From assembly GCF_000964225.1 (NCBI RefSeq), contig NZ_BAMZ01000005.1:1-64000 (forward strand): a DNA stretch of 64,000 nt, written 5' to 3'. Position 1 is the stretch's first letter, and every line of letters begins with the position of its first letter. The stretch is from Acetobacter syzygii. GTDB lineage: Bacteria; Pseudomonadota; Alphaproteobacteria; Acetobacterales; Acetobacteraceae. The notes beneath the pieces are model-generated. The model was given only the letters and a program-made list of their open reading frames with translations. It was not told where the DNA came from and did no database searches. Below are positions 16,690 to 25,450 of this stretch, in pieces. Position numbers and translations under genes: made by a program.

Positions 16690-17543
16690 GCGCGGACAAA
16701 CCGGTCGCGGGTTCCGCAGTAACGCCTCCCTTAAGGGCAAAACGGTATAAGGTCGGTCGTCAGGACATTGTTCTGGGCGACTGCCTGCGTGCGCTGCGGC
16801 GTATGCAGGCCGAAAGTGTGGATGTTATTGTTACGTCCCCTCCCTATAATATAGGCCTGTCCTATCGGAGTTACCCCGACCGGCGGGAGGAAAACGACTA
16901 TCTGGACTGGATGGTGCAGGTTGCAACCGAGTTGCAGCGGGTGCTCAAGGCGGATGGGTCGTTTTTTTTGAATATCTCGGGGTCTTCTGCCCAGCCGTGG
17001 CTACCGTTTGAACTGGTTGTGCGTTTGCGCGACCTGTTTGTGCTGCAAAATCATATTGCATGGGTCAAGTCGATTTCGGTTGGGGAGGATAGTTTCGGGC
17101 ATTTCAAGCCCATGAACAGCCAGCGGTTTTTGCACCGTGGGCACGAGCATCTTTTTCATTTTACCCTTAAAGGCGATGTGGCACTCGACCGATTGAGTGC
17201 GGGTGTTCCTTACAAGGATAAAACCAACATCGCGCGCCGTGGCCACAGGCAGGACCGCCGGTGCAGGGGAGATGCGTGGTTTATCCCCTATGAGACCGTG
17301 CGGGGGAGGGCCGAAAAATTTGACCATCCCGGGACATTCCCCATTGCTTTGCCCGAACAGTGCATTTTGCTCCACGGCAAACAGAAAGCCAGAGTGCTTG
17401 ACCCGTTCATGGGGACAGGCACCACCCTGCTTGCAGCACAGCGCCTTGGGTGCAGTGGCATGGGTATGGAAATTGATGCGGAATACGTAGCCATTGCCCG
17501 CGCCCGGCTGATGCATGACCTGGTGAACAGCCCATTAGGCTGA
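16686..17543 (+). CDS. Orphan DNA methyltransferase (N4-cytosine or N6-adenine)
   Basis: A 285-residue SAM-dependent DNA methyltransferase of the beta-type motif order. Catalytic motif IV (TSPPYN, residues 50-55) precedes a variable target-recognition region, and SAM motif I comes near the C-terminus (DPFMGTGTT, about residue 239). The SPPY form is common in N4-cytosine enzymes but also occurs in N6-adenine enzymes. It is too short and the wrong motif (not DPPY) for CcrM. No restriction gene is adjacent, so it looks solitary. GTG 16686 overlaps the timA stop, so it is coupled to timA. Target site unknown. Confidence 0.88.
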   Translation: MSADKPVAGSAVTPPLRAKRYKVGRQDIVLGDCLRALRRMQAESVDVIVTSPPYNIGLSYRSYPDRREENDYLDWMVQVATELQRVLKADGSFFLNISGSSAQPWLPFELVVRLRDLFVLQNHIAWVKSISVGEDSFGHFKPMNSQRFLHRGHEHLFHFTLKGDVALDRLSAGVPYKDKTNIARRGHRQDRRCRGDAWFIPYETVRGRAEKFDHPGTFPIALPEQCILLHGKQKARVLDPFMGTGTTLLAAQRLGCSGMGMEIDAEYVAIARARLMHDLVNSPLG

Positions 17544-17587
17544 TCGGTTTTATCTATTATTACGATAAAAATAATCGCTTTGACATT

Positions 17588-17601
17588 TTGATGTGCATCA
17601 A
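17588..17601. promoter_or_regulatory. FNR/FixK-type binding site upstream of the tri-haem peroxidase
   Basis: TTGATGTGCATCAA is a perfect match to the FNR-family consensus TTGAT-N4-ATCAA. Its centre is about 71 bp before the peroxidase start codon, with an A/T-rich stretch (17620-17636) where a -10 box could lie. It predicts activation under low oxygen by an FNR, ANR or FixK protein. Confidence 0.85.
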
Positions 17602-17665
17602 ACACAACAAGACCAAGAATGAATAAAACGTATAAGAGAAAGAAATATAACCGGGGGATCGGGGT

Positions 17666-19084
17666 TTGAAGCGTATATTAGTTTCTTTGGCAGGCGCAGG
17701 TTTGTTGGCTTATGGTGGTACAGTTGCATTTTTGCAGCATTACGACCATGTAACGGCAACTGTTCTGGTGGAAAATTCACCAACACATAAAGACCCTGTT
17801 GCTTTGGCTGCATTTAATGCGCTTAACGAAGCGCGTTGCGATTACTGCCACGCAACTGGTCGTGACCTGCCGTTTTACTTCCACCTGCCTGTTGCAAACA
17901 GCATTATGGAAAAAGACCTTAATGCAGGCTTGCGCCACTTCCGTATAGAGCCGGTTTTGTCCGCGTTTGAGCACGGTACGCCACCTTCGGAGGAGGAACT
18001 GTCTCGTATTGAGGAAGTCATTGTGCAGAACCGGATGCCACCAGCGCAGTACCTGCTGCTGCATTGGCATGCCCATCTGTCCAATGCCGAGCGGCAGGCC
18101 ATTCTGACATGGGTGCAGCAGACCCGCCGCAAATATTATGCCAATACGGGTGCGACCGAAGCTCTGGCAGCCGAGCCTGTGCGGCCTGTGCCAGAAAGTG
18201 TGCCGGTTGATCCGGTAAAAGTGGCGCTGGGCCGTAAGCTGTTTTTTGATAAAAAACTGTCAGGCGATAACACATTGAACTGTGCCAGCTGCCATGGGCT
18301 GGATAAGGGTGGTGTGGATAATCTGGTTACGGCCACTGGTATTGGCGGGCAAAAAGGCCCGATCAACGTGCCAACCGTTTACGATGCGTACTTTAAAGTA
18401 GCCCAGTTCTGGAATGCCCGTGCACCCGATCTGGCCGCACAGGCGGCTGGTCCGGTTATGAACCCGCTGGAAATGGGTTCGCACGACTGGTCCGAGGTTG
18501 CCAGCAAGCTGGAGACAGATCCGGAATATGCAGGCCTGTTCAAAGCTGCATTCGGGCCGGATGTGCAGGTTGGCCAGCAGACCATTACGGCCGCCATTGC
18601 CGAGTTTGAAAAAACCCTGATCACGCCAGATAGCCCGTTTGATGAATATCTGAAGGGCAAGCAGGACGCGATTAGTGCGCAGGCCAAGCGGGGGTATGAG
18701 CGGTTTAAGGCCATTGGCTGCTCGGGCTGTCATAGCGGTATTGGTGTTGGCGGCGGTGGCTATGAAGTGATGGGGCTGGAGTCCGATTACTTCAAAGACC
18801 GTGGTGGCAAGGAAACAGACGCGGATGAAGGCATTTACGCAATTAGCCACAATACCGCAGACCGCAACCGCTTTGTGGTGCCAACCTTGCGTAACATTGC
18901 CCTGAGTGCGCCATATTTCCACGATGGCAGTGTTAAAACGCTGGACGAGGCCGTGCGTAAAATGGCGCATTACCAGACGCCGGATAGCAATCCGTCCGAT
19001 CAGGATGTGGCGGATATTGTTGCCTTCCTTCAGACATTGACTGGCAAATATGACGGTCACGTGCTGACGGATATTAAACAGTAA
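17666..19084 (+). CDS. Tri-haem cytochrome c peroxidase (quinol peroxidase type)
   Basis: A 472-residue exported protein with an N-terminal hydrophobic helix (about residues 4-24). It has three CxxCH haem sites: CDYCH (58-62) in an N-terminal haem-binding domain, then CASCH (206-210) and CSGCH (352-356) of the classic di-haem CCP/MauG fold. This architecture and length match E. coli YhjA (Ccp) and the quinol peroxidase of Aggregatibacter, which reduce periplasmic H2O2 with quinol electrons. The start is TTG 17666 after a GGGG-rich ribosome site. A perfect FNR box lies upstream and a terminator follows, so it is a single-gene unit. Confidence 0.9.
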   Translation: MKRILVSLAGAGLLAYGGTVAFLQHYDHVTATVLVENSPTHKDPVALAAFNALNEARCDYCHATGRDLPFYFHLPVANSIMEKDLNAGLRHFRIEPVLSAFEHGTPPSEEELSRIEEVIVQNRMPPAQYLLLHWHAHLSNAERQAILTWVQQTRRKYYANTGATEALAAEPVRPVPESVPVDPVKVALGRKLFFDKKLSGDNTLNCASCHGLDKGGVDNLVTATGIGGQKGPINVPTVYDAYFKVAQFWNARAPDLAAQAAGPVMNPLEMGSHDWSEVASKLETDPEYAGLFKAAFGPDVQVGQQTITAAIAEFEKTLITPDSPFDEYLKGKQDAISAQAKRGYERFKAIGCSGCHSGIGVGGGGYEVMGLESDYFKDRGGKETDADEGIYAISHNTADRNRFVVPTLRNIALSAPYFHDGSVKTLDEAVRKMAHYQTPDSNPSDQDVADIVAFLQTLTGKYDGHVLTDIKQ

Positions 19085-19099
19085 AGCAGCGTAACGGAG

Positions 19100-19130
19100 G
19101 CGGGTATCGGATCAGATACCTGCTTTCTTT
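19100..19130 (+). terminator. Intrinsic terminator after the peroxidase gene
   Basis: A 9-bp stem (19100-19108 with 19115-19123, one G-U pair) and a 6-nt loop are followed by TTTCTTT. It lies 16 bp after the stop codon. Confidence 0.75.
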
Positions 19131-19242
19131 GCTTGAATAACGGCTTGCGCGCAGGCGATAAAGCTTGTGGAGCAGGCCGTTTGTGTTTGCAGGGTATTTT
19201 GCACAGGCCAGATCTGCTGGCATAAAAACGGTAGGGAACAGG

Positions 19243-19869
19243 GTGGCAAAAAGGCGGCGGCAGTTACAGGAGGCGGAAAAGCAGCTCTGGGCGCTGGTGG
19301 TGCGTGATGTTGCCCCCTTGACCAGTGCCAGCCTTGTGCCCCCCACAGCAGATGCGCCGTTTGTGGTGGATGAGCCAGAACCAGCAGATGCAGGGCAGAC
19401 CATTCCACAAAAAAACTATAAAAAACAGCCGGTTCCGGTTAGCGGCGGGGGGAGTTTGCTGTGGACTCATGCACCCATGCCACCCGCACCAGCTTCCATG
19501 AGGGTTCATCGCGCCCCCCCGGTTGCGGAAAAAATTGGCCAGCGGCAACCCGGCGTGGATGATTACAGCTGGCGGCGCTTCCATCAGGGGGACATGCGGG
19601 TGGAAAAACGCCTCGACCTGCACGGTATGGTGGCGCAGGAAGCCTATGTGCGTCTGATGGAGTTTATGGATGTTGCAGCGCACCGTGGTTTACGGTGTGT
19701 GGAAATTATTACCGGTCTGGGTACCGGGCAGGAGGGGGGTATTTTGCGCCGCGAACTTCCTCACTGGCTGGAAAAACCGGAAATTCGCTCCCGCATTCTG
19801 GGGCTGGCATACCCCCATATGAGTAATAAAGGATCCGTCCGGGTGTTACTGCGCAAGCGCAGGCGGTAG
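19243..19869 (+). CDS. Smr domain protein
   Basis: A 208-residue protein with a basic N-terminus, a proline-rich variable middle and a C-terminal Smr domain (the MutS2 C-terminal nuclease fold). The domain shows LDLHGM (about residue 124), the acidic and basic helix positions, and the GLGTG loop followed by ILRRELPHWL. Smr domains bind or nick nucleic acid; the substrate here is unknown. GTG 19243 is chosen because AGGGAA lies just upstream; the frame is open 26 codons further. The 3' end overlaps the converging gene by 24 bp. Confidence 0.87.
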   Translation: MAKRRRQLQEAEKQLWALVVRDVAPLTSASLVPPTADAPFVVDEPEPADAGQTIPQKNYKKQPVPVSGGGSLLWTHAPMPPAPASMRVHRAPPVAEKIGQRQPGVDDYSWRRFHQGDMRVEKRLDLHGMVAQEAYVRLMEFMDVAAHRGLRCVEIITGLGTGQEGGILRRELPHWLEKPEIRSRILGLAYPHMSNKGSVRVLLRKRRR

Positions 19870-21015
19870 GGCGCGCACGGGCGGAGTAGTGCTTTTCCAG
19901 CGGGGCAGGTTGAGTGCCAGCCAGCGACGGAGCGCCATGCCCACATTCACATCCGGCATGGTCATGCTGTACGCCGTAATGCATTTTGCACCCGAGAGTA
20001 CGGTCAGGCCATTGGCTAACGCTATTTGCTGGATGCCGAGTTTGGTTGCGCAGTTATCTGCCGCGTGGCGCCAGCGTGCCACTTTGGCTGGCGGGGTCAG
20101 CAAGGGCAGAACCAGAGCGGCTTTAAGGCTGGTAGCCGCAGCCAGTGCCTGCCATGCAAGTGGCAAAAATGCCGGTGTGGATGTTCTGCGCTCCCTCAGC
20201 AATATGCTGGGGAATATGGGCGGGAGTGCCATATCGGCCTGTGCAGGCGTTTGTGGTGCCGTGCTGTTGAGGAAAAGCGGTATAAACCCTTTTGCACCCA
20301 GCATATTCAGCCGGTCTTTGAGTGCGGCATCCACCGGAAGCTGAATGGCATCAACCAACCCACCGGTCAGGGCTGCCATGGCAGCATCTGGCGTTGCATA
20401 ACCACTGACAGGCAGAGGCCGCAAAGCCAGAAGGTCAAAGGCAAGCAGAGTAGGGAGTTCCGGCCCCGTTGGGGTGGAAACCGCAACCCGTGTGGTTCTG
20501 TTCCCCAGAATGGCCCCGATTGAGCGGTGGAGGTTAACATGCCCCACAACAAGACTCGGCTGGAACATGGTCAGGACCGGTAGCCAGCGCTGGTAAGCAT
20601 AATGGACGCGGCTATCTCCGGTCATGGCGGCGAGAAGTGCCGTGCCGGGGACCAGGAGCGTGCTGGAAGCACTGCTGAGCTGCTCCTGCGCGTCAAACAG
20701 GTTGGCCCCTGTTACTCCATCCCACCCTGTGGTGTAGGCAAGTTCAAAAGGGGGTTGCCCCAGTTCTTCTGCCATATCCGGAGCAAGGCGGCTGGCCCAT
20801 GTGCCACAGGGCGTTTCCGCGCTGCCTGCCACGATCAGTTTTGTGGTCTGCTCGGATGTTGGGGTGGCAATCGGGCCAACCAGAATATCATCCGCAGCAT
20901 GGGCGATGCCGGTTGTGGACAAACACCCCAGCGCGCCGCCTAAAAAAAGACGGCGGGAGAGGGAAGCGCCTTGGTGCTGGCGTATTGCAGAAGTGGGGTG
21001 GAGGAGGTCAGACAA
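19846..21015 (-). CDS. Tat-exported periplasmic binding protein-like (TctC/Bug-like), no transporter nearby
   Basis: This 389-residue protein begins with a twin-arginine signal (SRRLFLGGALG, cleavage near AHA-AD). The mature part resembles tripartite tricarboxylate receptors (TctC/Bug): KLIVAGSAETPCGTWASRLAPDMAEELGQPP, in place of the usual PFAPGG segment, then a G-D-Q-like lobe (VDAIQLPVDAAL). The similarity is weak and the family call is inference. No TctA/TctB genes are adjacent, so it may work with a distant transporter or as a sensor. TTG 21015 is the only start-like codon seen in front of the signal. Confidence 0.6.
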   Translation of the reverse strand: MSDLLHPTSAIRQHQGASLSRRLFLGGALGCLSTTGIAHAADDILVGPIATPTSEQTTKLIVAGSAETPCGTWASRLAPDMAEELGQPPFELAYTTGWDGVTGANLFDAQEQLSSASSTLLVPGTALLAAMTGDSRVHYAYQRWLPVLTMFQPSLVVGHVNLHRSIGAILGNRTTRVAVSTPTGPELPTLLAFDLLALRPLPVSGYATPDAAMAALTGGLVDAIQLPVDAALKDRLNMLGAKGFIPLFLNSTAPQTPAQADMALPPIFPSILLRERRTSTPAFLPLAWQALAAATSLKAALVLPLLTPPAKVARWRHAADNCATKLGIQQIALANGLTVLSGAKCITAYSMTMPDVNVGMALRRWLALNLPRWKSTTPPVRALPPALAQ

Positions 21016-21089
21016 ACACCAATAGCCTTCATTATGGTTATCGCCGTTATATACTATGCGTAATTAACGGCAGAAACACGGCCAATTTA

Positions 21090-22004
21090 TTACGGCCATT
21101 TAACCTCTGGGGGCATACTCATCAGAATGGCTTCGGTATGGCCACCGGTCTTGAGCCCAAACAGGGTGCCCCGGTCATGCAGGAGGTTGAATTCCACATA
21201 GCGGCCACGGCGAACAAGCTGTGCTTCGCGCTGCTCAGGGGTCCATTTTTCCATCATGCGGCCACGGATAATGCGCGGGTACGCGTCCAGAAAAGCCAGC
21301 CCGACATCCCTGGTAAAAGCAAAATCCTCGTCTGCGTTGCCGCTATCCAGCCGGTCGTAAAAAATGCCACCAAGGCCGCGAGGTTCGTTGCGGTGGGGAA
21401 GATAGAAGTATTTGTCGCACCATGCCTTGAAACGGGGATAGTATTCCGGGTCATGCGCATTGCACGCCTGCGCAAAAGCCGCGTGGAAGGTTGTCGCATC
21501 ATCAATCGCGTCTGCACTGGCGGGGAACATGGGGGTAATGTCTCCCCCCCCACCAAACCAGCCCTGTGTTGTAATGATCATGCGGGTGTTAAAATGGGCC
21601 GCAGGAACGAGCGGGTTGCACATATGGGCAACCAGACTGATTCCGGTTGCAAAAAAATGCGGGTTTTCCAACGCTCCGGGTATGGAGCCTGCAAAGTCGG
21701 GGGAAAATGTACCTTCTACGGTGGAGACGTTAACGCCTACTTTTTCAAACACCCGGCCCCGCATCAGACTCATGACCCCACCACCACCGGGGGTTCCATC
21801 CTCATTCAGGCGGTTCCAGCTTTTGCGTTCAAACTGGCCTGGCTGATCAAGGTCACGCAGGACCGGGCTGTTCTGTGCTGCGGCATCCACCTCTATCGCC
21901 TCAAAGGCGGCACAGATCTGGTCACGCAGATTTTCAAACCATGCGCGGGCTGCTTCCTTGAGCTTGTCGTGCGAGGGAACGGAGGCAGGCTTGGTTGGCG
22001 TCAT
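21090..22004 (-). CDS. hemF: Oxygen-dependent coproporphyrinogen-III oxidase
   Basis: HemF uses O2 to decarboxylate coproporphyrinogen III to protoporphyrinogen IX in haem synthesis. From ATG 22004 it has 304 residues, close to the family length. ATGs at 22022 and 22064 are also in frame; 22004 is favoured by a GGAAAGAG ribosome site. Landmarks are [20 protein letters not shown] (read in two parts: GGGVMS and FEKVGVN), [27 protein letters not shown], and [16 protein letters not shown]. It diverges from the cytochrome b gene with 167 bp between. Confidence 0.95.
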   Translation of the reverse strand: MTPTKPASVPSHDKLKEAARAWFENLRDQICAAFEAIEVDAAAQNSPVLRDLDQPGQFERKSWNRLNEDGTPGGGGVMSLMRGRVFEKVGVNVSTVEGTFSPDFAGSIPGALENPHFFATGISLVAHMCNPLVPAAHFNTRMIITTQGWFGGGGDITPMFPASADAIDDATTFHAAFAQACNAHDPEYYPRFKAWCDKYFYLPHRNEPRGLGGIFYDRLDSGNADEDFAFTRDVGLAFLDAYPRIIRGRMMEKWTPEQREAQLVRRGRYVEFNLLHDRGTLFGLKTGGHTEAILMSMPPEVKWP

Positions 22005-22171
22005 AGATAAAGCTCTTTCCATACAGGTCTGCTGCCCGGCAAGCAGAGAATCGGCTTTGGGCATTTTTTCAAGGGGTGCGCCTTAGGGGCGGTCATTGCA
22101 AGATCACCCGGTTCATCGTTAAACGGGAGCCGTGACCATCCGGGTCAGGTGGGCCATGGAGGAAAAGCGGT

Positions 22172-23350
22172 ATGGCGGGCAAACCCTTCTGCCAGAATGG
22201 GCAGGATACGGAACAGGCAGCGCAAAGCGGTCTTGGCGCGCGGGCCATGGCTTATGGACGCCTGCCACTTCCTGCGGATCTGAACTGGCTGTGGGTTGTT
22301 GGGGCGGTGCTGTGCGCCGTGCTTGCCCTTATGGTGCTGACCGGCCTGAGTCTGACATTGGCTTACACGCCCGATGCTACATTGGCTTTTGGCTCGGTCG
22401 AGGGGATTGAGCGCCGCCTGCCAGCAGGCTGGCTGCTCCGCGCCATGCACATGACCGGCGCCTCTTTTTTTATGCTGGCTTTATATATTCATCTCCTGCG
22501 GGGGCTCTATTACCGGTCTTACCAGCCGCCCCGTATGGGAGTGTGGATTAGCGGGTGCGTTCTGCTGGTTATGGCCATGGTTACGGCTTTTGCAGGCTAT
22601 GTGCTGCCATGGGGGCAGATGTCCTATTGGGGAGCGGATGTGGCAGGTAAAGCCGTGGGTGCGCTCCCCTTGATTGGCGGGTGGCTGGAAGGTGTTTTTT
22701 TAGGAGGGGATACTCCGGGTACACCAACCCTGCACCGCATGTTTGCGCTACATTTTGGTCTGGCTTTTCTGATTATGGCTATGGTGGTGGGGCATATTAC
22801 TGCTGTTCATGCGCGGGGGAGTTCCAGCCCATCCGGTCGCCCAATCACGCAAACGGGTGCGCTGCCTTTTCATCCTTACTTTACCGTGCGCGATATGCTG
22901 GCCACCGTGCTGGTGGCGCTGGGGTTTGTTGCGGTTCTGTGCTTCTGGCCAGATATTATTGTGGAATCCGCTAATTATCGCCCGGCTAACCCGCTGCATA
23001 CGCCTGCGGATATTGAGCCTGAGTGGTACTTTTTACCCTTTTACGGAATGATGCAGGCTGTGCCGTTCAAACTGGGGGGGCTGCTACTCTCGGGGGGGGC
23101 GGTGGCCGTTCTGTTTGCCGTGCCATGGCTGGACCGCGCAGCCGGGTCGTTGCGGCCTGTTCCCACTATGGTCAAAGCTGGTGCTTTGTTTTTGCTTGTC
23201 GTGTCTGCTGTGGCAACGGCATGTGCGGGTTTGCACCATATGCAGGGGGGCTGGCTGCTGGTGGCCCGGCTGGGTATGGTGGGGTACTACGCTTATTTTG
23301 TATTATACCTGCCGCTTTGTAGCCGCTGGCAGCAAGGCAAAACAGCATGA
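22172..23350 (+). CDS. petB: Cytochrome b subunit of cytochrome bc1 complex
   Basis: Integral membrane subunit that carries haems bL and bH and the quinol sites. The 392-residue protein has 8-9 hydrophobic helices. Both haem-ligand pairs are present with 13-residue spacing: the His of RAMHMTGA with that of LYIHLLRG, and LHFGL with VGHIT. The Qo-site motif PEWY is in EPEWYFLPFYGMM. ATG 22172 follows a GGAGG ribosome site. The stop overlaps the cytochrome c1 start (ATGA). No Rieske gene (petA) precedes it, although petA-petB-petC is the usual order. Confidence 0.93.
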   Translation: MAGKPFCQNGQDTEQAAQSGLGARAMAYGRLPLPADLNWLWVVGAVLCAVLALMVLTGLSLTLAYTPDATLAFGSVEGIERRLPAGWLLRAMHMTGASFFMLALYIHLLRGLYYRSYQPPRMGVWISGCVLLVMAMVTAFAGYVLPWGQMSYWGADVAGKAVGALPLIGGWLEGVFLGGDTPGTPTLHRMFALHFGLAFLIMAMVVGHITAVHARGSSSPSGRPITQTGALPFHPYFTVRDMLATVLVALGFVAVLCFWPDIIVESANYRPANPLHTPADIEPEWYFLPFYGMMQAVPFKLGGLLLSGGAVAVLFAVPWLDRAAGSLRPVPTMVKAGALFLLVVSAVATACAGLHHMQGGWLLVARLGMVGYYAYFVLYLPLCSRWQQGKTA

Positions 23351-24108
23351 GCGCGCGCATGTTCCTGACCATGGCGGCAGGGCTGCTGTGGGGTAGTTCG
23401 GTTTTGGCGCAACCTGCGGGTATGCCTGCACAGGCTGCGCGCCAGCATTGGTCCTTTGCGGCTCCGTTAGGGCATTTTGACCTGGCAGCGGTGCAACGTG
23501 GCTATGCCGTGTTTGCCGGGTCCTGCGCATCCTGCCATAGCTTATCCCAACTGCATTTTTCCGATTTTGCTGGGATGGGGTTGCAAACGCCCGAGGTGGT
23601 GGCGCTGGCGGCAACATGGCAGGTGCCTGATGGGCTGGATGCGGAGGGGCGATTAAAACATCGGGCTGCGCGCCCGGACGATGCGTTGCCATCCCCCTAT
23701 TCTGGGCCAGAGGCGGCTCTGCTCGCCAATCAGGGCGTTGTGCCACCTGATCTGTCCCGTATTCTCAAGGTTTATCCGGGTGGGGCGGACAGGTTGTATG
23801 CCCTGCTGTGCGGTTATGGCCCACAGAGCGAACGGCAGAAGGGGCGTGGTTTTTTTAATCCCTATGCCATTGGCCACTTTACGGCCATGCCTCCGCCGTT
23901 GCATGGCAACGAAGTCAAATATGCAGATGGTACCGTGCCGGATGTGCAGGCCGAAGCGCGGGACGTTACAACATTTTTGGCATGGGTTTCCGCCCCTCAT
24001 CAGGACCAGCGGCGCAGGTTGGGTGTGGGAGTGGGGCTGTATCTGTGCTTTCTTGCCGTGCTGTTTGCGATTTTAAACCGGAGAATCTGGTCTGATGTCA
24101 GAAAATGA
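23347..24108 (+). CDS. petC: Cytochrome c1 subunit of cytochrome bc1 complex
   Basis: A 253-residue exported cytochrome with a signal peptide (AAGLLWGSSVLAQPA), a single CASCH haem site, the axial methionine region FTAMPPPLHG, and a C-terminal membrane anchor (YLCFLAVLFAILNRRIW). It would pass electrons from the Rieske protein to a soluble or bound cytochrome c. The start overlaps the cytochrome b stop and the 3' end overlaps mtnP by 14 bp, so all three are co-transcribed. It looks full length and intact. Confidence 0.93.
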   Translation: MSARMFLTMAAGLLWGSSVLAQPAGMPAQAARQHWSFAAPLGHFDLAAVQRGYAVFAGSCASCHSLSQLHFSDFAGMGLQTPEVVALAATWQVPDGLDAEGRLKHRAARPDDALPSPYSGPEAALLANQGVVPPDLSRILKVYPGGADRLYALLCGYGPQSERQKGRGFFNPYAIGHFTAMPPPLHGNEVKYADGTVPDVQAEARDVTTFLAWVSAPHQDQRRRLGVGVGLYLCFLAVLFAILNRRIWSDVRK

Positions 24109-24982
24109 AGTTGTGGAACCCGTTATTGGTCTTATTGGCGGGTCCGGTCTGTACGATATTGATGGTCTGGAAGATAAGGAATGGCGCACGGTGGAAACCC
24201 CGTGGGGCTTGCCTTCCGACCAGTTGCTGTTTGGTCGGCTGGATGGCGTAAAATGCGTGTTTCTGCCCCGCCATGGTCGTGGCCACCCCATTCCGCCGTC
24301 CCGCCTGAATTATAAGGCCAATATTGCAGCACTTAAAATTTCTGGCGTGACGGATATCGTCTCCCTTTCCGCCGTTGGGTCGCTCAAGGAGGAACTGCCG
24401 CCGGGACGGTTTGTTATTATTGACCAGTTTATTGACCGCACCATAGCGCGTGACAAAAGCTTTTTTGATACGGGATGTGTGGCCCATATTTCCATGGCAG
24501 ACCCGCTGTGCAACCGCGTGGGCGATGTGCTCAAGGCCGAGGCGGACAAGCTGGGGATCGAGGCGACCCGCAAAGGCACGTATCTGGTTATGGAAGGTCC
24601 GCAGTTTTCCACCCGTGCCGAGAGTGAACTTTACCGCACATGGGGCTGCTCGGTTATTGGGATGACCAATATGCCCGAAGCCAGCCTGGCGCGTGAGGCC
24701 GAGATTTGTTACGCCACCGTGGCCATGGTGACAGATTATGATTGCTGGCACACCGAGCATGATAACGTGACCGTGGAGAGCGTTGTTAAAATCATGCAAG
24801 CCAATTCCGCCAAAGCCAAAGCGCTGGTTAAGGCCGTTATTCCAGCACTGGGTGGCAAAAAGCGTGGGTTGTGCAGCGCAGGGTGTGACCGTGCGCTGGA
24901 ATATGCACTGATTACCGCCCCAGAGGCCCGTGACCCGGAATTGATGAGCAAGCTGAAAACCATTGCAGCGCGCGTTATTTAA
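24095..24982 (+). CDS. mtnP: S-methyl-5'-thioadenosine phosphorylase
   Basis: MtnP splits methylthioadenosine with phosphate into adenine and 5-methylthioribose-1-phosphate for methionine salvage. The 295-residue protein has the PNP/UDP phosphorylase type 2 features: GLIGGSGLYDIDGLE at the start, FLPRHGRGHPIPPSRLNYKAN, SLSAVGSLKEELPPG, and YLVMEGPQFSTRAES with GMTNMPEA in the purine site. ATG 24095 lies within the end of the cytochrome c1 gene, so translation is coupled. A hairpin follows the stop. Confidence 0.95.
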   Translation: MSENEVVEPVIGLIGGSGLYDIDGLEDKEWRTVETPWGLPSDQLLFGRLDGVKCVFLPRHGRGHPIPPSRLNYKANIAALKISGVTDIVSLSAVGSLKEELPPGRFVIIDQFIDRTIARDKSFFDTGCVAHISMADPLCNRVGDVLKAEADKLGIEATRKGTYLVMEGPQFSTRAESELYRTWGCSVIGMTNMPEASLAREAEICYATVAMVTDYDCWHTEHDNVTVESVVKIMQANSAKAKALVKAVIPALGGKKRGLCSAGCDRALEYALITAPEARDPELMSKLKTIAARVI

Positions 24983-24995
24983 TATGTGACTAAAC

Positions 24996-25023
24996 GCGCC
25001 CTCTGCATAACGTTGGAGGGCGC
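24996..25023 (+). terminator. Hairpin after mtnP
   Basis: GCGCCCTC (24996-25003) and GAGGGCGC (25016-25023) make an 8-bp GC-rich stem with a 12-nt loop, 14 bp after the mtnP stop. No T-run follows, so termination is likely but not certain. Confidence 0.5.
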
Positions 25024-25149
25024 AATAACGGGCAGGCTGGCAGCTTGCCTGTATTGCACAGGTCTGCGCGTCCATGCTCCAGCTTCGCACGCAAAAAGCA
25101 CGGAAAACCTGTAACAGGCTGTAAAAGCGTTTTTTATTTTTAGGAAACA

Positions 25150-25235
25150 TGGTGGAGGGGGTTGGATTCGAACCAACGTAGGCGTACGCCAGCGGATTTA
25201 CAGTCCGCCCCCTTTAGCCACTCGGGCACCCCTCC
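25150..25235 (-). tRNA. tRNA-Tyr (anticodon GTA)
   Basis: An 86-nt class II tRNA. The acceptor stem GGAGGGG/CCCCTCC leads to an encoded CCA end (25150-25152). The anticodon stem-loop is CGGACTGTAAATCCG with anticodon GTA. There is a long variable arm, and the T loop GGTTCGAATCC is canonical. It lies between mtnP and panB on the opposite strand. Confidence 0.97.
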
Positions 25236-25450
25236 GACTTGTTGAGCACTGACCTAAAGCCTGCGCCGGGGGTTGTCAATGGCCTTGATGAATATTCTTT
25301 ACCCTTGGTGGGTTAGAAGGCTTTTTCCATGCCGTGTCGGGGGTATGGCCTGGCAAAAGTTTTATGGGCTGTGGGGTGGACAGATGCACGGGTTCGGGGA
25401 AAAGCTGCACCCGGTTTTTGACCATCCGAGAGTTACGGGGAGTTCAGGTT

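Noticed and set aside
20799-22010. 403-codon plus-strand frame across the TctC-like and hemF genes
   Set aside because: It is antisense to two convincing genes and spans their intergenic gap. It has no domain and no ribosome site.
22005-22171. Possible missing Rieske gene remnant before cytochrome b
   Set aside because: The gap is only 167 bp and shows no CTHLGC or CPCHGS coding in any frame, so there is no sign of a petA pseudogene.
24098-25150. 350-codon minus-strand frame opposite mtnP
   Set aside because: mtnP on the plus strand carries full MTA phosphorylase motifs. The antisense product is His/Asn-rich and featureless.
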